Of a stretch of DNA of 64,000 nt, positions 18,303 through 25,279 are shown piece by piece. Under the pieces are notes generated by a model. It did no database searches and was not told the origin of the DNA. It worked only from the letters and a program-made list of their open reading frames with translations. The stretch's first letter is position 1, and every line of letters begins with the position of its first letter. Source of the stretch: Amycolatopsis lexingtonensis (GTDB lineage Bacteria; Actinomycetota; Actinomycetes; Mycobacteriales; Pseudonocardiaceae); assembly GCF_014873755.1 (NCBI RefSeq), contig NZ_JADBEG010000001.1:5253501-5317500 (forward strand), written 5' to 3'. The translations under genes were made by a program, and so were the position numbers.

Positions 18303-18775
18303 GCTACGACGTCGGCGCGGTCGAGCGGCGCGCGATCCTCAACCGGACGAAGTCGGTGACGCTGGTCGGCGCGTCCGCCAACCCGGCGCGGCCCAGCTAC
18401 TTCGTCGCGACCTACCTGCTCTCCTCGACGCGCTACGAGGTCAACTTCGTCAACCCGCGGCTGGACACGCTGTTCGGGAAGCCGGTGTACGCCTCGCTCA
18501 AGGACGTCCCGGGCGAACTGGACCTGATCAGCGTGTTCCGCAAGCACGACGACCTGCCGCAGGTGGCCGAGGAGGTCGTCGACGCCGGCGCGCGGACGTT
18601 GTGGCTGCAACTCGGGTTGTGGCACGAGCCGGCGGCCGACCGGGCGCGCGAAGCCGGCCTCGACGTCGTGATGAACCGGTGCGTCAAGATCGAGCACGCC
18701 CGGTTCGCCGGCGGGCTGCACCTGGCCGGGTTCAACACCGGCGTGATCAGCTCGCGGCGGCAGTCGGCACCCTAG
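18299..18775 (+). CDS. CoA-binding domain protein (YccU-like)
   Basis: 158-residue Rossmann-fold CoA-binding protein. Visible motifs are SVTLVGASANPARPSYFV and EVNFVNPRLDTLFGKPVYASLKDVP, and a C-terminal VMNRCVKIEHARF typical of the CoA_binding_2 family. Its role is not defined; family members are frequent neighbours of metY in actinobacteria. Translation is coupled to metY through ATGA. A GCGGGAA/TTCCCGC hairpin just downstream (18781-18805) may end the operon. Confidence 0.85.
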   Translation: MSYDVGAVERRAILNRTKSVTLVGASANPARPSYFVATYLLSSTRYEVNFVNPRLDTLFGKPVYASLKDVPGELDLISVFRKHDDLPQVAEEVVDAGARTLWLQLGLWHEPAADRAREAGLDVVMNRCVKIEHARFAGGLHLAGFNTGVISSRRQSAP

Positions 18776-18818
18776 GCGCCGCGGGAAGAGAACGGGCGTT
18801 CCCGCTGTTGGCCCGGAT

Positions 18819-19568
18819 ATGACTCTGGGGATCACGTTTTCCGGCGGCCCGACCGCCCTGCTGGAGCTGGGCGGCGTCCGGCTGCTCACCGACCCGACCT
18901 TCGACGCGCCCGGCGACCACCCGGTCGGCGAGCGCGTGCTGGTCAAGACCGAGGACTCGGTGCTCTCCGAGGACGCGGTCGGCGTGGTGGACGCCGTGCT
19001 GCTGTCCCACGACCAGCACCCCGACAACCTCGACGACCGCGGCCGCGCGTACCTCGCGACGGTGCCGCTCACGCTGATCACGCCCGCCGGCGCCGCGCGG
19101 CTCGGCGGGACGGCGAAGGGCCTGGCGCCGTGGGAAGAGACGCGCGTCGGCCCGTTGACCGTGACCGCCGTCCCGGCGCTCCACGGGCCCGAAGGCGCTT
19201 CGCGGCTCACCGGCGACGTGACGGGGTTCATCCTGACCGGCGACGGCCTCCCGACGGTGTACGTCAGCGGCGACAACGCCTCGGTCGACCTCGTGCGCGA
19301 GATCGCCGCGCGCTTCCGCGTCGACGTCGCGGTGCTCTTCGCCGGCGCCGCCCGGACGGTCTTCTTCGACGGCGCTCCCCTGACGCTGACCAGCGAGAAC
19401 GCCGTCGAAGCCGCGAAGGTGCTCGACGCGGCGAAGATCGTCCCGCTGCACTTCCGCGGCTGGCAGCACTTCAGCGAGGGCCCGGACGTGCTCCGGAAGG
19501 AGTTCGAGGCGGCCGGCCTGGCCGACCGGCTGGTGCTCCTCGAACCCGGGCAGCACGCGGACGTCTGA
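18819..19568 (+). CDS. MBL-fold metallo-hydrolase (UlaG-like) with altered metal motif
   Basis: 249-residue metallo-beta-lactamase-fold protein. It begins GITFSGGPTALLELGGVRLLTDPTFD, as in UlaG/YtnP-like lactonases. The metal-binding motif normally reads HxHxDH; here the matching segment is LLSHDQHPDNL, so the first and last histidines are displaced or lost. Later ligand positions are VPALHG and VPLHFRGW. It may be catalytically altered or use a reduced metal site. Substrate unknown. Confidence 0.78.
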   Translation: MTLGITFSGGPTALLELGGVRLLTDPTFDAPGDHPVGERVLVKTEDSVLSEDAVGVVDAVLLSHDQHPDNLDDRGRAYLATVPLTLITPAGAARLGGTAKGLAPWEETRVGPLTVTAVPALHGPEGASRLTGDVTGFILTGDGLPTVYVSGDNASVDLVREIAARFRVDVAVLFAGAARTVFFDGAPLTLTSENAVEAAKVLDAAKIVPLHFRGWQHFSEGPDVLRKEFEAAGLADRLVLLEPGQHADV

Positions 19569-19591
19569 GCAGGCCGTGAGAGGCTGGCGGC

Positions 19592-19768
19592 ATGGCCAAG
19601 CCGACCCCGCTCCAGTTCCGCAACCTCCTCGTCGCCCTCCTGGCGGCGGCGGGCTTCGTCTGGAGCGTCGTGACCGGCCTGCCGTGGTGGGTCAGCGCGA
19701 TCGTGGGCTGCGCGTGCGTCCTGTCGCTGGCCTCGGCCTACCTCAACCGCCCGGGCGCGAACGGCTAG
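19592..19768 (+). CDS. small two-helix membrane protein
   Basis: 58-residue protein with two hydrophobic segments: LLVALLAAAGFVWSVV and WWVSAIVGCACVLSLASAYL. The N-terminus is basic (MAKPTPLQFR). AGAGGCTGGCGG upstream of the ATG gives only a weak ribosome site. Its stop overlaps the end of the convergent allantoicase gene. Codon use is as GC3-rich as its neighbours, which supports it being real. No function can be assigned. Confidence 0.6.
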   Translation: MAKPTPLQFRNLLVALLAAAGFVWSVVTGLPWWVSAIVGCACVLSLASAYLNRPGANG

Positions 19769-20778
19769 CGCGTCTTCGCGAACCGCGCCTTGAGGTTCGT
19801 GCGGCCCGCCTCCGTGAGCCGTCCGAAAAGGCGCAACCGCGCGAGGCCGCCGTCCGGGTAGATGTCCAGGCGGGCTTCGGTCACCTCCGGGCCGTCCTTG
19901 AGGGCGAAGCGGTGGCGGGTGTCCGGCTGCAGGCGGGTCTTCGGGAGCAGGTCGACCCACTCGCCGTAGGTGTCGCGGCCGCTGACCGAGGCCCAGCCCG
20001 GGGCGTTGCCCTTCAGGTTGCTCGTGTCCAGCTCCGCGAACCGGACGTGGCCGGCGCCGGCCAGGCGCAGCGTCACCCAGTCGTTGCCGTCGTCGCGGCG
20101 GCGGGCCGTCTCCCAGCCCTCCGCCTGGTGCGCCGCCAAACCCGGGGACAGCAGGTTGTTCGGGGATGAGTAGAACTTGTTGCTGCAACCGGTGACGACG
20201 GCGCCGTTCTCCAGCGCCGCCAGGTCGAGCGCGTCGAGGTCCAGCAGGTCGGGGTCCGGGATCGGCAGCCCGTGGACGCGCAGGCGGGCGACGCCGCCGT
20301 CCGGGTGCTGCGTCAGCCGGACGTGCGTGTAGCGGCGGGAACCGTTGACCGCGTAGAAGTTCTCCGTGTGGCCCGCCGCGGGGGCGCGGTCGACCAGGAC
20401 GTCCCAGTCGGCCGACGCCAGCTCGGCCGCCGACGGGTAGCCCGGGACCGACGTCGCTTCGACCGAGACGAACGGCGGGTAGTTGCCCTTGAAGAACGCC
20501 GTGTCGACGATGACGCCGGTGACCGTGCCCGCCAGGCCGAGCCGCAGCACGGCCTGGTCGTCGCCCGGTTCGCGGTGGCGGCGGGTTTCCCAGCCGTCGT
20601 AGACCTGGCCCTTGGGTCCGAACGTCTCCGCGCGGTGCGCCGGGACCCACGGGTTGACCAGGTTCTCCTTCTCGGCGAACAGCTCGTCGGTCGCCCACAT
20701 CACGGTCCCGCCGAAGCGCCGGGAAGCGAGATCGGGCAGTTCTGTCCACTCAGGACGGTCGGACACCACAGCCTCCAT
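19765..20778 (-). CDS. alc: allantoicase
   Basis: 337-residue allantoate amidinohydrolase that splits allantoate to ureidoglycolate and urea. The two tandem jelly-roll domains of the family are visible through the duplicated motif: FFKGNYPPFVSVEATSVPGY in the first half and TSNLKGNAPGWASVSG in the second, each following a DGWETRRHRE or EGWETARRRD segment. It follows allantoinase by one base, so the two are one operon. A GGAGG inside the first codons could also favour a GTG start at 20766. Confidence 0.94.
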   Translation of the reverse strand: MEAVVSDRPEWTELPDLASRRFGGTVMWATDELFAEKENLVNPWVPAHRAETFGPKGQVYDGWETRRHREPGDDQAVLRLGLAGTVTGVIVDTAFFKGNYPPFVSVEATSVPGYPSAAELASADWDVLVDRAPAAGHTENFYAVNGSRRYTHVRLTQHPDGGVARLRVHGLPIPDPDLLDLDALDLAALENGAVVTGCSNKFYSSPNNLLSPGLAAHQAEGWETARRRDDGNDWVTLRLAGAGHVRFAELDTSNLKGNAPGWASVSGRDTYGEWVDLLPKTRLQPDTRHRFALKDGPEVTEARLDIYPDGGLARLRLFGRLTEAGRTNLKARFAKTR

Positions 20779-20779
20779 T

Positions 20780-22108
20780 TCAGCAGTTCCCCCGGGTCAG
20801 CAGCTCGCCGTGCGGCGCGTCGCCGGTGATTTCGGTGCCCCGCAGCCACGTCGAGCGCACGACGCCGGCCAGCGGGCGGCGGTCGTAGGCGCTCACCGGG
20901 TTGCGGTGCTTCAGTTTCGCGACGTCGACGACGAACGCCTCGTCCGGCGCGAACACGCAGAAGTCAGCGTCGTACCCCACCGCCAGGTGGCCCTTGCGCC
21001 GCATCCCGGCCTGCGCCGCGGGGCGCTCGGCCATCCAGCGGACGACGTCGGTGAGCGCGAACCCGCGCTGGCGCGCCTGCGTCCAGATCGCCGGCAGGCC
21101 CAGCTGCAGGCTGGAAATGCCGCCCCACGCCTCGCCGAAGTCCCCGCTGTCGAAGCGTTTCAGCTCCGGCGTGCACGGCGAGTGGTCGCTGACGATCGTG
21201 TCGATCACGCCGTCGGCGAGCCCCTGCCAGAGCTGCTCGCGGTTGGCCGCCTCGCGGATCGGCGGGCAGCACTTGAACTGCGTCGCGCCGTCGCGGATCT
21301 CCTCGGCGACGAAGCTCAGGTAGTGCGGGCAGGTTTCCGCCGTCAGCGCCACGCCGTCACGCCGGGCCGCGGCGATCAGCGGCAAGGCGTCCGAAGAGGA
21401 CAGGTGCAGGATGTGCGCCCGCGCGGAGTTGCGGCGGGCCGCGTCGATCACGTGCGTGATCGCGAGGTTCTCCGCCTGCCGCGGCCGCGAATGCAGGAAG
21501 TCGACATAGCGACCGCCGTGCGGTTCCGGCGCCGAGTCGATCTCGTGCGCGTCTTCGGCGTGGACGATCATCAGCGCGTCGAAGGAACTCAGCTCCCGCA
21601 ACGCTTCGTCGAGCCCGGCCGGGTCGAGCGGCGGGAACTCGTCGACGCCCGAGTGCAGCAGGAAGCACTTGAACCCGAACACGCCGGCGTCGTGCAGCCC
21701 GCGCAGGTCGCCGGCGTTGCCCGGGATCGCGCCGCCCCAGAAGCCGACGTCGACGTGCACCCGGCCCGTTGCCGCCTTGCGCTTGACCTCCAGCGCCGCG
21801 ACGTCGACGGTCGGCGGCAGGCTGTTCAGCGGCATGTCCACGATCGTGGTCACCCCGCCCGCGGCGGCCGCGCGGGTGGCCGTCTCGAAGCCCTCCCACT
21901 CGGCGCGGCCGGGGTCGTTGACGTGGACGTGCGTGTCGACGAGTCCGGGCAGCAGCACGACATCGCCGCCGAGGTCGACGACGCGGTCGCCGGAGAGCGA
22001 AGCGCCGCCGGGTTCGACCGCGACGATCCGGCCGCCGTCGACGCCGAGCGTCACCGGGACTTCGCCGTCGGCCGTCACGGCCCGGGCGGCGCGCACCACA
22101 AGATCCAT
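20780..22108 (-). CDS. allB: allantoinase
   Basis: 442-residue metal-dependent amidohydrolase that opens allantoin to allantoate. The binuclear metal site is visible: [14 protein letters not shown], the carbamylated lysine in [10 protein letters not shown], histidines in HAED and HILHLSS, and the Asp in [11 protein letters not shown]. That last motif plus MPLNSLPPT separates it from dihydropyrimidinases. The ATG at 22108 begins the fold; the frame runs to 22222 without a ribosome site. First gene of the allB-alc operon, divergent from the HTH regulator at 22339. Confidence 0.95.
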   Translation of the reverse strand: MDLVVRAARAVTADGEVPVTLGVDGGRIVAVEPGGASLSGDRVVDLGGDVVLLPGLVDTHVHVNDPGRAEWEGFETATRAAAAGGVTTIVDMPLNSLPPTVDVAALEVKRKAATGRVHVDVGFWGGAIPGNAGDLRGLHDAGVFGFKCFLLHSGVDEFPPLDPAGLDEALRELSSFDALMIVHAEDAHEIDSAPEPHGGRYVDFLHSRPRQAENLAITHVIDAARRNSARAHILHLSSSDALPLIAAARRDGVALTAETCPHYLSFVAEEIRDGATQFKCCPPIREAANREQLWQGLADGVIDTIVSDHSPCTPELKRFDSGDFGEAWGGISSLQLGLPAIWTQARQRGFALTDVVRWMAERPAAQAGMRRKGHLAVGYDADFCVFAPDEAFVVDVAKLKHRNPVSAYDRRPLAGVVRSTWLRGTEITGDAPHGELLTRGNC

Positions 22109-22144
22109 CCGAAAGCCCTTCGCCGGGAGGATGAGCACCATCGA

Positions 22145-22159
22145 TTCCACAGAACGGAA
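22145..22159 (-). promoter_or_regulatory. candidate IclR/AllR-type operator upstream of allB
   Basis: Minus-strand TTCCGTTCTGTGGAA is a 15-base dyad with 4-base perfect arms. It matches 11 of 15 positions of TTCCGCTATGCAGAA in the aceB promoter (37882-37896). In both cases the dyad is followed after two bases by a -10-like hexamer (GATGGT here, TATAGT at aceB). It lies 37 bases upstream of the allB start. Confidence 0.45.
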
Positions 22160-22338
22160 AGACGGTTTCGCACAACGACAGTAACCACGGCGCGCGCCGC
22201 TCGTCAACGACAGACGTCGCACGTCGCCGATCGGGCCGAAAGCAGGCGGAGACGGACAGGTACCAGCCGGCTCACCGGCACCCGTTCCGCCGTGACTGCC
22301 GGTCGGATCGGCGACAGCGACACAGTACGGTCATCCTT

Positions 22339-22815
22339 GTGCGGCTTGAAGCGGAGTTCACCAGCGAACCGTTCCACGGCGAAGGTTCGCCGCCCGAGCA
22401 CGCGCTCGCCGCGCGGGACGCCGCCGCGGAAGCGGGACTGGAGACCGACTTCGGGCCGCTCGGCACCCTCGCCAGGGGCGAGGCGAAGGAGCTGTACGAC
22501 GCGCTCCCGGCGATCGCGAAAGCCGCGCTGGAGGGCGGCGCCACCCGCGTCACGCTGCAGCTGCGCCGGGCCGACGACGAGCGGAGCGCGCCCACGGTCG
22601 AGCTGAACGACGCGCTGGCCCGGCTGATCGCCGACGTCGAACGCGAACTGGGCGCCAAGCTCGGCGAACTCGACCGCGCCGGCAAGCAGCGCGCGGTCCG
22701 GCTCCTGCGCGAACGCGGTGCCTTCGGCCTGCGGAAATCGGTCTCTTCGGTGGCCGACGCGCTGGGGGTCACGCGGTTCACGGTCTACAACTACCTCAAC
22801 CGGGAAGCGGACTGA
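22339..22815 (+). CDS. regulator with thiamine-binding (MTH1187/YkoF-like) domain and YheO-type HTH
   Basis: 158-residue protein of two parts. Residues 1-78 resemble the MTH1187/thiamine-BP family: EAEFTSEPFHGEGSPPEHALAARDA, then a PLGTLARGE turn and GATRVTLQLRR at the final strand. Residues about 112-158 are a helix-turn-helix like the YheO/DauR C-terminus (LLRERGAFGLRKSVSSVADALGVTRFTVYNYLN). The GTG at 22339 directly precedes the fold. It lies between divergent allB and the urate operon, so it probably controls purine breakdown. Ligand and target are inferred. Confidence 0.72.
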   Translation: MRLEAEFTSEPFHGEGSPPEHALAARDAAAEAGLETDFGPLGTLARGEAKELYDALPAIAKAALEGGATRVTLQLRRADDERSAPTVELNDALARLIADVERELGAKLGELDRAGKQRAVRLLRERGAFGLRKSVSSVADALGVTRFTVYNYLNREAD

Positions 22816-22824
22816 CCAACGCTT

Positions 22825-22864
22825 TCAACAAAATGTTGACGGAACTCCGGGGTCGACGTACGGT
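22825..22864 (+). promoter_or_regulatory. promoter and operator of the uraD-uraH-uox operon
   Basis: A perfect dyad TCAACA-AAA-TGTTGA (22825-22839) overlaps the -35 box TTGACG (22836-22841). A 17-base spacer leads to TACGGT (22859-22864). The uraD GTG at 22871 is 6 bases further on, so the transcript would be leaderless. A protein on the dyad would block RNA polymerase; candidates are the adjacent HTH regulator or a MarR/GntR-type repressor. Confidence 0.55.
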
Positions 22865-22870
22865 CAGGCC

Positions 22871-23320
22871 GTGCTGCTCACCGAGTTCAACACCACCGAC
22901 GTCCGCCCGCTGCTGACGGAGTGCCTCGCCGTGCCCCGGTGGGTCGACGCCGTGCTGGCCGGGCGCCCGTACGCCGACCTGGACGCGCTCAAAGCTGCCG
23001 CCGACTTGCCGCTGAGCAGCGACGAGATCCGGCAGGCGATGGCCGCGCACCCGCGGATCGGGGAAAAGCCGGCGGGCGGCTTCGCGCGCTCCGAACAGTC
23101 CGGTGTGGACAACGCCGAGGACTTCGCCGCCGCGAACGCCGAGTACGAAGCCAAGTTCGGGCACGTCTACCTCGTCTGCGCGAGCGGCCGCAGCGGCGAA
23201 GAGCTGCTGGAAATCCTCCGCGCCAGGCTGGCCAACGATTCCGCGACCGAACTGGCCGTCGCCGGGCGCGAACTCCTCAAGATCGCCGAACTCCGAGTCG
23301 CGAAAGCGGTGACCGCGTGA
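22871..23320 (+). CDS. uraD: OHCU decarboxylase
   Basis: 149-residue 2-oxo-4-hydroxy-4-carboxy-5-ureidoimidazoline decarboxylase, which makes S-allantoin. The catalytic His/Glu region is AAHPRIGEKP, followed by EQSGVDNAEDFAAANAEYEAKFGHVYLVCASGRS, the family signature. The GTG at 22871 fits the conserved N-terminus LLTEFNTTD; an upstream frame reads through the previous gene. Its stop overlaps the GTG of uraH (GTGA). Confidence 0.95.
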   Translation: MLLTEFNTTDVRPLLTECLAVPRWVDAVLAGRPYADLDALKAAADLPLSSDEIRQAMAAHPRIGEKPAGGFARSEQSGVDNAEDFAAANAEYEAKFGHVYLVCASGRSGEELLEILRARLANDSATELAVAGRELLKIAELRVAKAVTA

Positions 23321-23634
23321 GCCTCGTGACGACCCATGTTCTCGACACGGCGAAGGGGCGGCCAGCGTCCGGGATCGCCGTCCGCTTCGAGACCGCCGAC
23401 GGGAAGCCGATCGCCGACGGCCGCACCGACGACGACGGCCGCATCCGCGACCTCGGCCCGGAAACCCTCGAGCCCGGCGTCTACCGGCTGGTCTTCGACA
23501 CCGGCACCTACCTGGGCCCGGACGCGTTCTTCCCGGAGGTCACCTTGACCTTCCGGATTCTCGACGGCACCGCGCACCACCACGTGCCGCTCCTGCTCAG
23601 CCCGTTCGCCCATTCGACCTACCGAGGGAGCTGA
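23317..23634 (+). CDS. uraH: 5-hydroxyisourate hydrolase (transthyretin-like)
   Basis: 105-residue enzyme that hydrolyses 5-hydroxyisourate to OHCU. It starts VTTHVLDTAKGRPASGI, contains the catalytic His in THVLD and Arg in DDDGRIRDLG, and ends with HHHVPLLLSPFAHSTYRGS. The C-terminal Y-R-G-S is the diagnostic signature separating it from transthyretin. It starts with GTG overlapping the uraD stop and is followed after 2 bases by uricase. Confidence 0.97.
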   Translation: MSLVTTHVLDTAKGRPASGIAVRFETADGKPIADGRTDDDGRIRDLGPETLEPGVYRLVFDTGTYLGPDAFFPEVTLTFRILDGTAHHHVPLLLSPFAHSTYRGS

Positions 23635-23636
23635 CC

Positions 23637-24518
23637 GTGGCCATCACCCTGGGCCCCAACCAGTACGGCAAGGCGGAGGTCCGCCTGGTCACGGTGCGCC
23701 GCGACGGCCCCGTGCACCACCTGAAGGACCTCACCGTTTCGACGTCGCTGCGCGGCGAGCTGGCCGCGACGCACCTGACCGGCGACAACGCCGGCGTGCT
23801 CGCGACCGACACGCAGAAGAACACCGTGTACGCCTTCGCGAAGGAGGCGCCGGTCGGCGAGATCGAGGACTTCGGCCTGCGGCTGGCGCGCCACTTCGTC
23901 GGCACGCAGGAGAACATCACCGGCGCGCGCGTCAAGCTCGACGAGCACGGCTGGGACCGGATCGCGGTCGGCGGCGCGCCGCACGACCACGCGTTCAGCC
24001 GCTCCGGAGACGAACGGCGCACGACCGCCGTGACGGTCCAGGGCGAGCGCGCGTGGGTGGTGTCCGGCATCGACGGCCTGACCCTGCTCAAGTCCACGGG
24101 TTCGGAGTTCCACGGCTTCCCGCGCGACCACTACACGACCCTCGCCGAGACCGGCGACCGCATCCTCGCGACCGCCGTCACGGCGAAGTGGCGCTACCAG
24201 GGCGTGGACGTCGACTGGGCCGAGAGCCACCGCGAAATCCGCCGCCTGATGCTGGAGACGTTCGCGACGAAGCACAGCCTTTCGCTGCAGCAGACGCTGT
24301 ACGCGATGGGGGAAGCGGTGCTGGAAGCCCGCGAAGAGGTCGCCGAAGTCCGGCTTTCGCTGCCGAACAAGCACCACTTCCTGGTGGACCTGAGCCCGTT
24401 CGGGCTGAAGAACGACAACGAGGTGTTCTACGCCGCGGACCGGCCGTACGGGCTGATCGAGGGCACGATCCTGCGCGACGACGCCGAGGACCCGGGCCCG
24501 GCCTGGGACCTCCACTGA
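23637..24518 (+). CDS. uox: uricase (factor-independent urate hydroxylase)
   Basis: 293-residue cofactor-free urate oxidase, producing 5-hydroxyisourate and hydrogen peroxide. Two T-fold units are present. The catalytic Thr/Lys pair is in the first half (NQYGKAEVRLVTVRR and LATDTQKNTVYAFAKE, with the conserved TDTQKNT), while the urate-binding Arg/Gln lie in the second half. LPNKHHFLVDLSPFGLKNDNEVFYA is the late family motif. Last gene of the uraD-uraH-uox operon. A long perfect palindrome begins 3 bases after its stop. Confidence 0.97.
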   Translation: MAITLGPNQYGKAEVRLVTVRRDGPVHHLKDLTVSTSLRGELAATHLTGDNAGVLATDTQKNTVYAFAKEAPVGEIEDFGLRLARHFVGTQENITGARVKLDEHGWDRIAVGGAPHDHAFSRSGDERRTTAVTVQGERAWVVSGIDGLTLLKSTGSEFHGFPRDHYTTLAETGDRILATAVTAKWRYQGVDVDWAESHREIRRLMLETFATKHSLSLQQTLYAMGEAVLEAREEVAEVRLSLPNKHHFLVDLSPFGLKNDNEVFYAADRPYGLIEGTILRDDAEDPGPAWDLH

Positions 24519-24520
24519 CC

Positions 24521-24568
24521 GTCGCTTTCACGTGAAAGCTACGCCCGTAGCTTTCACGTGAAAGCGAC
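24521..24568. repeat. 48-bp perfect nested palindrome, probable terminator
   Basis: Arms of 23 bases (24521-24543 and 24546-24568) are exact complements around a CC centre. Each arm itself contains a 16-base palindrome, GCTTTCACGTGAAAGC. The element starts 3 bases after the uricase stop and ends before the TetR operator. It can fold as one long hairpin or two short ones, so termination or cruciform formation are both possible. Confidence 0.9.
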
Positions 24569-24570
24569 TG

Positions 24571-24586
24571 GATAGATCGCTCTATC
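24571..24586. promoter_or_regulatory. candidate TetR operator
   Basis: GATAGA-TCGC-TCTATC is a perfect 6+6 dyad with a 4-base centre, placed 8 bases upstream of the GTG of the TetR gene at 24595. The position suits autorepression. Confidence 0.55.
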
Positions 24587-24594
24587 ATGGGGTT

Positions 24595-25179
24595 GTGGCA
24601 GGGACCAAGGAACGCATCATGGCCGCCGGCGCGGAGTTGTTCCGGCGCAACGGCTACACCGGCACCGGGCTCAAGCAGATCGTCTCGGAGGCCAACGCGC
24701 CGTTCGGGTCGCTCTACCACTTCTTCCCCGGCGGCAAGGAGCAGCTCGGCGCCGAGGTCATCCGTACGTCCGGGCTCGCCTACATCCAGCTCTTCGACCT
24801 CTTCATCGCACCCGCCCCCGACCTGATCAGCGGGATCGAGTCCTTCTTCGCCGCCGGGATCGCGACCCTCGAAGCGACCGACTACGTCGAGGGCTGCCCG
24901 ATCGCGACCGTCGCACTGGAAGTCGCGAGCACCAACGAGCCGCTGCGGCAGGCCACCGCCGAGGTCTTCACCGCGTGGATCGACGCCGGCACCGAGAAGT
25001 TCGCGAAGTTCGGCATCGGCCGTGCAGCGGCCCGGACGCTGACGATCACCGCCGTCAACAACCTCGAAGGCGCGTTCGTGCTCTGCCGCGCGCTGCGCGA
25101 CACCGAAGCGATGGCCGTCGCCGGGGCCGCGACCGTCGACGTCGCCCGTCGGCTCCTCAACGAGAACGCACAACTTTAG
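24595..25179 (+). CDS. TetR/AcrR family regulator (LmrA/YxaF-like C-terminus)
   Basis: 194-residue repressor. The HTH (IMAAGAELFRRNGYTGTGLKQIVSEANAPFGSLYHFFPGGKEQL) has the G-S-L-Y-H-F-F-P-G-G-K pattern of the YxaF/LmrA subgroup. The C-terminal domain contains GCPIATVALEVASTNEPLRQA, also typical of that group. The GTG at 24595 follows the dyad at 24571-24586. No obvious target enzyme is adjacent; the next gene is an alpha-galactosidase on the same strand 100 bases away, so its regulon is unclear. Confidence 0.88.
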   Translation: MAGTKERIMAAGAELFRRNGYTGTGLKQIVSEANAPFGSLYHFFPGGKEQLGAEVIRTSGLAYIQLFDLFIAPAPDLISGIESFFAAGIATLEATDYVEGCPIATVALEVASTNEPLRQATAEVFTAWIDAGTEKFAKFGIGRAAARTLTITAVNNLEGAFVLCRALRDTEAMAVAGAATVDVARRLLNENAQL

Positions 25180-25279
25180 TCGGGAATCCAACACGAATAC
25201 TCAAGATGGCGCTTGACCGCACAGCAAGGGACACGGAAGCTGCTCTTCTCCTCCCCCAACGCCGTCGGTTGGAGCTGCC

